Of a stretch of DNA of 6,294 nucleotides, positions 4,258 through 6,294 are shown piece by piece. The notes under the pieces are model-generated. The model searched no databases. It worked only from the letters and a program-made list of their open reading frames with translations, and was not told where the DNA came from. A program made the position numbers and the translations under genes. How positions within the stretch are numbered: position 1 is the first letter of the stretch; each line of letters opens with the position of its first letter. The stretch is taken from positions 1 to 6,294 of the forward strand of contig CALDFS010000313.1 of NCBI GenBank assembly GCA_937942105.1, written 5' to 3'. The stretch is from an uncultured Ruminococcus sp. GTDB lineage: Bacteria > Bacillota > Clostridia > Oscillospirales > Ruminococcaceae.

Positions 4258-5109
4258 GGTACTGTCAAATCACGATTTGATGCAATAATACATACTCTTG
4301 ACGAAACAAATATTGAGTTTTGGTTTGCACGAGAGCTAATGCTTCTTCTCGGATATGAACGATGGGAGAACTTCGAGAAAGTGATTGAACGCGCAATAGA
4401 GTCTTGCGGTGCTTCCAGTGCCACAGTTTCAGACCATTTTCGTGAGGTCACGAAAATGGTTCAACTGGGAAGTGGGGCAAAAAGAATTATCAAAGACTAT
4501 ATGCTGACTCGTTATGCCTGTTATTTAATAGCTCAAAACGGCGACACTAAGAAAGAAGAAATCGCCTTTGCGCAGAGTTACTTTGCTGTGCAGACAAGAA
4601 AACAAGAACTCATTGAAGAACGCATGGCATATGTAGAACGCACAGAGGCACGTGGAAGGCTTAGAGAATCTGAAAAGCGACTATCGCAGAATATCTATGA
4701 GCGTGGCGTAGATGATGCCGGCTTCGGCAGAATTCGTTCTAAAGGCGATACGGCTTTATTTGGCGGCTATACAACGCAGGATATGAAGCAGAGATTAGGA
4801 ATTAAAGAGAATCGACCTTTAGCTGATTTTCTGCCCACGCTCACTATTGCAGCGAAGAATCTTGCCACGGAAATGACCAACTATAATGTAGAAGAAAAGG
4901 ACTTGCAAGGTGAATCCGCGATAACAACAGAACACATTCAAAATAACAGCTCCGTTAGAAATATGCTTGAACAACGTGGAATCAAGCCTGAAAATCTACC
5001 TGCTTCTGAAGATATAAAAAAGCTTGAGCGTCGTATAAACTCACAAGAGAAGCAGCTGGCAGAGCAATCAGGAAAATTCCCTGTATCTGTTAGCAAAAAG
5101 GAAAACTAA
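4240..5109 (+). CDS. dinD: DNA damage-inducible protein D (DinD)
   Basis: A full-length 289-residue DinD homologue (E. coli DinD is about 275). Recognisable blocks are FWFARELMLLLGYERWENF (about 27-45), DHFREVTKMVQLGSGAKR (65-82), DYMLTRYACYLIAQNGD (about 85-101), FAQSYFAVQTRKQEL and, further on, LFGGYTTQDMKQRLGI, all characteristic of the family. E. coli DinD is SOS-induced and inhibits RecA-dependent strand exchange; many homologues travel on mobile elements and carry a BRO-N-like start. The ATG at 4240 follows AAGGAGG with 10-base spacing. The first six codons (MDKNRI) are not usual for DinD and match the RhuM start at 5193, suggesting a 5' swap. I see no LexA-type box upstream. A 28-bp inverted repeat lies at 4433-4460. 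Confidence 0.92.
   Translation: MDKNRIGTVKSRFDAIIHTLDETNIEFWFARELMLLLGYERWENFEKVIERAIESCGASSATVSDHFREVTKMVQLGSGAKRIIKDYMLTRYACYLIAQNGDTKKEEIAFAQSYFAVQTRKQELIEERMAYVERTEARGRLRESEKRLSQNIYERGVDDAGFGRIRSKGDTALFGGYTTQDMKQRLGIKENRPLADFLPTLTIAAKNLATEMTNYNVEEKDLQGESAITTEHIQNNSSVRNMLEQRGIKPENLPASEDIKKLERRINSQEKQLAEQSGKFPVSVSKKEN
4433..4460. repeat. Perfect inverted repeat inside dinD
   Basis: Arms ACCATTTTCGTGA and TCACGAAAATGGT, 13 bp each, flank only GG. It encodes the conserved DHFREVTKMV segment of DinD. It could extrude as a DNA cruciform or fold as an mRNA hairpin, or be a by-product of codon choice. Confidence 0.9.
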
Positions 5110-5110
5110 T

Positions 5111-5155
5111 ATGCACCAGCACTACATCTCTTCCACCAAATACTCCCTTCAGTAG
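5111..5155 (+). CDS. 14-codon ORF upstream of rhuM (leader peptide candidate)
   Basis: MHQHYISSTKYSLQ begins one base after the dinD stop codon and has a modest AAAGGAAAA ribosome site inside the end of dinD, so it could be translated by coupling. It is the partner of the ORF at 4157 and keeps the same YISSTKYxLQ core with different serine and threonine codons. Confidence 0.42.
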   Translation: MHQHYISSTKYSLQ

Positions 5156-5210
5156 CGCCAAACAAAAAGCACGGCAAGAAGATTATATACCAATGGATAA
5201 AAACAGAATA
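5111..5210 (+). repeat. Direct repeat copy 2, with degraded ribosome site
   Basis: Second copy of the block at 4157-4257. The spacer between sORF stop and gene start differs at about six of 38 positions, and two of these turn AAGGAGG (4223-4229) into AAGAAGA (5176-5182). The rhuM copy has therefore probably lost efficient translation. Confidence 0.82.
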
Positions 5211-5438
5211 ATTATTTTCAAGACGGCTGACGAAAAAATATCTGTGGATGTTCGCTTTGACGAAGAAACAGTATGGCTGACTCTCGACCAAATGGCTTCT
5301 TTGTTTGAACGAGATAAGTCTACCGTTTCAAGACATATAAAAAACATCTTTATTGAAGGCGAATTAGACAGGAATGCAGTTGTTGCAAATTTTGCAACAA
5401 CTGCTCAGGAATACTTACGCTGTAATGTATTATGCTAA
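5193..5438 (+). pseudogene. rhuM: Truncated RhuM-family protein gene
   Basis: The 81-residue frame begins with the RhuM (virulence RhuM) N-terminal domain: MDKNRIIIFKTADEKISVDV, VWLTLDQMASLFERDKSTVSRHIKNIF and LDRNAVVANFATTA. Complete family members are about 330 residues. The match stops after FATTA (residue 71), where family members continue with a DGKxY...YYNLD type segment; here EYLRCNVLC and a stop follow. The gene is thus cut after about one fifth of its length. Its ribosome site is also degraded (AAGAAGA in place of AAGGAGG in the parallel dinD copy). RhuM proteins are frequent cargo of phages, pathogenicity islands and restriction loci; biochemical function is unclear. The break lies directly beside a 29-bp perfect inverted repeat. 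Confidence 0.8.
5376..5404. repeat. 29-bp perfect inverted repeat at the rhuM break
   Basis: Arms GCAGTTGTTGCAAA and TTTGCAACAACTGC are perfectly complementary around one central T. The repeat ends at codon 71 of rhuM, within one codon of the point where similarity to the RhuM family stops. Long palindromes are known deletion and rearrangement hotspots. Confidence 0.9.
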
Positions 5439-5493
5439 ATAGTAAATTATATTGCATAGTTTTACAAGAAGAGAGGCAAAGGAGACCATCAAC

Positions 5494-5751
5494 ATGACCC
5501 GACGTAAAGACGGCATCTGGCAAGAGGTCCTGACGGTCAACGGTCGGAAAAAGTATTTTTACGGCAAAACAAAATCTGCCGTATTGCAGAAAATCCGCGA
5601 GTTCGAGGAAGAGCGAAGCCGAGGAACACTGTTTGAAAAAGTCGCCGATGAGTGGTGGGAAGTCCACGAGCCGGAGCTTGCACATAATACGACCAAGAGC
5701 TATAAGCCGGCAATAAAAAGAGCGATTGAAGCGTTCGGCATTGAGAAGTAG
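5494..5751 (+). pseudogene. int: Tyrosine-type integrase, N-terminal fragment
   Basis: Residues 1-40 (MTRRKDGIWQEVLTVNGRKK, then YFYGKTKSAVLQKIREF) are the arm-site-binding N-terminal domain of phage and Tn916-type integrases. From about 43, GTLFEKVADEWWEVHEPELAHNTTKSYKPAIKRAIEAFG starts the SAM-like core-binding domain. The frame then ends after IEK at a TAG. The rest of the core-binding domain and the whole catalytic domain (R...HxxR...Y) are absent, against a normal length of roughly 350-400 residues, so the product cannot recombine DNA. The ATG at 5494 with GGAG at 5481-5484 is preferred over an in-frame ATG at 5452 that has no ribosome site. DNA beyond about 5748 belongs to an unrelated gene. 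Confidence 0.85.
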
Positions 5752-5752
5752 C
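5748..5752. other. Junction between clostridial-type element and Bacteroidales-type DNA
   Basis: Integrase similarity holds up to FGIEK (5749), and within a few bases an unrelated membrane-protein frame begins that is open from upstream of its first ATG and lacks a ribosome site. Two genes are therefore both broken at the same point. A chimeric assembly is the simplest cause; a genuine deletion or illegitimate recombination is the alternative. Confidence 0.7.
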
Positions 5753-5764
5753 ATAAGTTATGTA

Positions 5765-6294
5765 ATGGTTTTGGTGATTGTTTTAGTCGTAGGCTATTTT
5801 TCTTCTCGTCCGATGATGATTGCTTATTACGATGCTACTGCAACGAAACGGAACACGTTGACGGAAAATAGTCAGAGGGTCATGGAAAAAATGGATGGAG
5901 GCTTGACTTTGACTACTTATGTGAACTTGTTGGATGAAACTTGGTATAATGGCTCTCCGGAAGGGAAGAATTATGACATGGAGAAGTTTGATAAGTATGT
6001 ACGTTTTAAGCCGGATATGAAGATCAACTATGTTTATTATTACGGACCGGGAACACATGCTCATTATGACAAGATCTATGAAGGATTGAGTCTTAAGGAA
6101 CGTATGGTGAAAGTATGCGAGGGGTATGATTATAATCCGGATATGTTTATTTCTGCAGAAGAGGTGAGTAAGATGGATGATCTTTCAAGAGAAAATGGTC
6201 GTTTTGTGAGGGTCTTTAAACGTGATAATGGTAAAAAGGCATACTTGCGAATTTATCAAGATAATTTTATTCATCCGTTTGAAAGTGAGATTAC
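5765..6294 (+). CDS. GldG-like ABC transporter component fragment, cut at both ends
   Basis: One frame is open to the right edge of the window. It starts in the middle of a transmembrane helix (VMVLVIVLVVGYFSS) and continues RPMMIAYYDATATKRNTLTE, then MEKMDGGLTLTTYVNLLDE, FDKYVRFKPDMKINYVYYYG and further mixed alpha/beta sequence. The pair of a membrane helix and the D-x-T-x-x-KRNTLT segment followed by a domain that begins LTLTTYVNLLDE recalls GldG-type auxiliary proteins of ABC transporters in Bacteroidetes, which carry the periplasmic ABC-type uncharacterised domain. The frame is readable upstream to the junction near 5750, so the ATG at 5765, which has no ribosome site, is probably internal. 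Codon use (many TTG, CCG, GGA and TAT) is consistent with a Bacteroidales source. The family call is moderate; the partial state is certain. Confidence 0.62.
   Translation, partial: MVLVIVLVVGYFSSRPMMIAYYDATATKRNTLTENSQRVMEKMDGGLTLTTYVNLLDETWYNGSPEGKNYDMEKFDKYVRFKPDMKINYVYYYGPGTHAHYDKIYEGLSLKERMVKVCEGYDYNPDMFISAEEVSKMDDLSRENGRFVRVFKRDNGKKAYLRIYQDNFIHPFESEI

Noticed and set aside
5350..6064. Minus-strand frames opposite integrase and the GldG-like fragment
   Set aside because: Both are antisense to frames with recognisable protein families and lack ribosome sites.

Overview
The first ~5.75 kb looks like the lysogeny and regulation end of a temperate phage or integrative element from a low-to-mid GC Firmicute, probably a gut Clostridium-like host. 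The signs are strong AGGAGG/GAGGTGA ribosome sites on almost every gene, textbook sigma-A promoters, several small Xre-type regulators, an excisionase-like protein, a DUF4041/T5orf172 protein, DinD and RhuM genes, and a tyrosine integrase. The last ~540 bp read as a different source: the inside of a Bacteroidales GldG-like ABC transporter gene. It begins exactly where the integrase breaks off, so the window is probably a chimeric contig or a real rearrangement junction.

Layout. Positions 1-1118 (minus strand) hold a compact leftward operon: two tiny membrane peptides (1118-999 and 913-782), a 46-residue acidic protein, a Cro-like Xre regulator, an excisionase-like winged-helix protein and an unknown protein that runs off the left edge. 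Positions 1119-1333 are a divergent control region with two consensus promoters and five copies of a 15-bp operator related to AGCAAT-N3-ATTGCT. Positions 1334-1722 hold the rightward Xre repressor and its intrinsic terminator. Positions 1723-2044 hold a second control region, with TTCACT-NN-AGTGAA palindromes and a consensus leftward promoter whose only downstream gene is the relic of an Xre gene. Positions 2045-2478 hold the second Xre repressor and a large hairpin. Positions 2519-4117 encode a zinc-ribbon, coiled-coil, DUF4041 and GIY-YIG-like protein. Positions 4157-5438 hold two units built on one repeated 5' module (a 14-codon ORF, a conserved spacer and an identical ATGGATAAAAACAGAATA gene start), leading into an intact dinD and a truncated rhuM. 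Positions 5494-5751 hold the first 85 residues of an integrase. The rest is the Bacteroidales-like fragment.

How it works together (inference). The 1334 repressor probably silences both itself and the leftward operon, which would express Cro-like and excisionase functions on induction. The 2045 repressor appears to control its own second set of sites. It may be the remainder of a second, partly destroyed immunity module lying beside the first. The rightward genes 2519-5438 sit where temperate elements carry accessory (moron or defence-like) cargo, between repressor and integrase. The most unusual observations are the repeated 14-codon ORF, conserved in amino acids despite different serine codons, the helically phased operators, and the 29-bp perfect inverted repeat just before the point where rhuM is broken.
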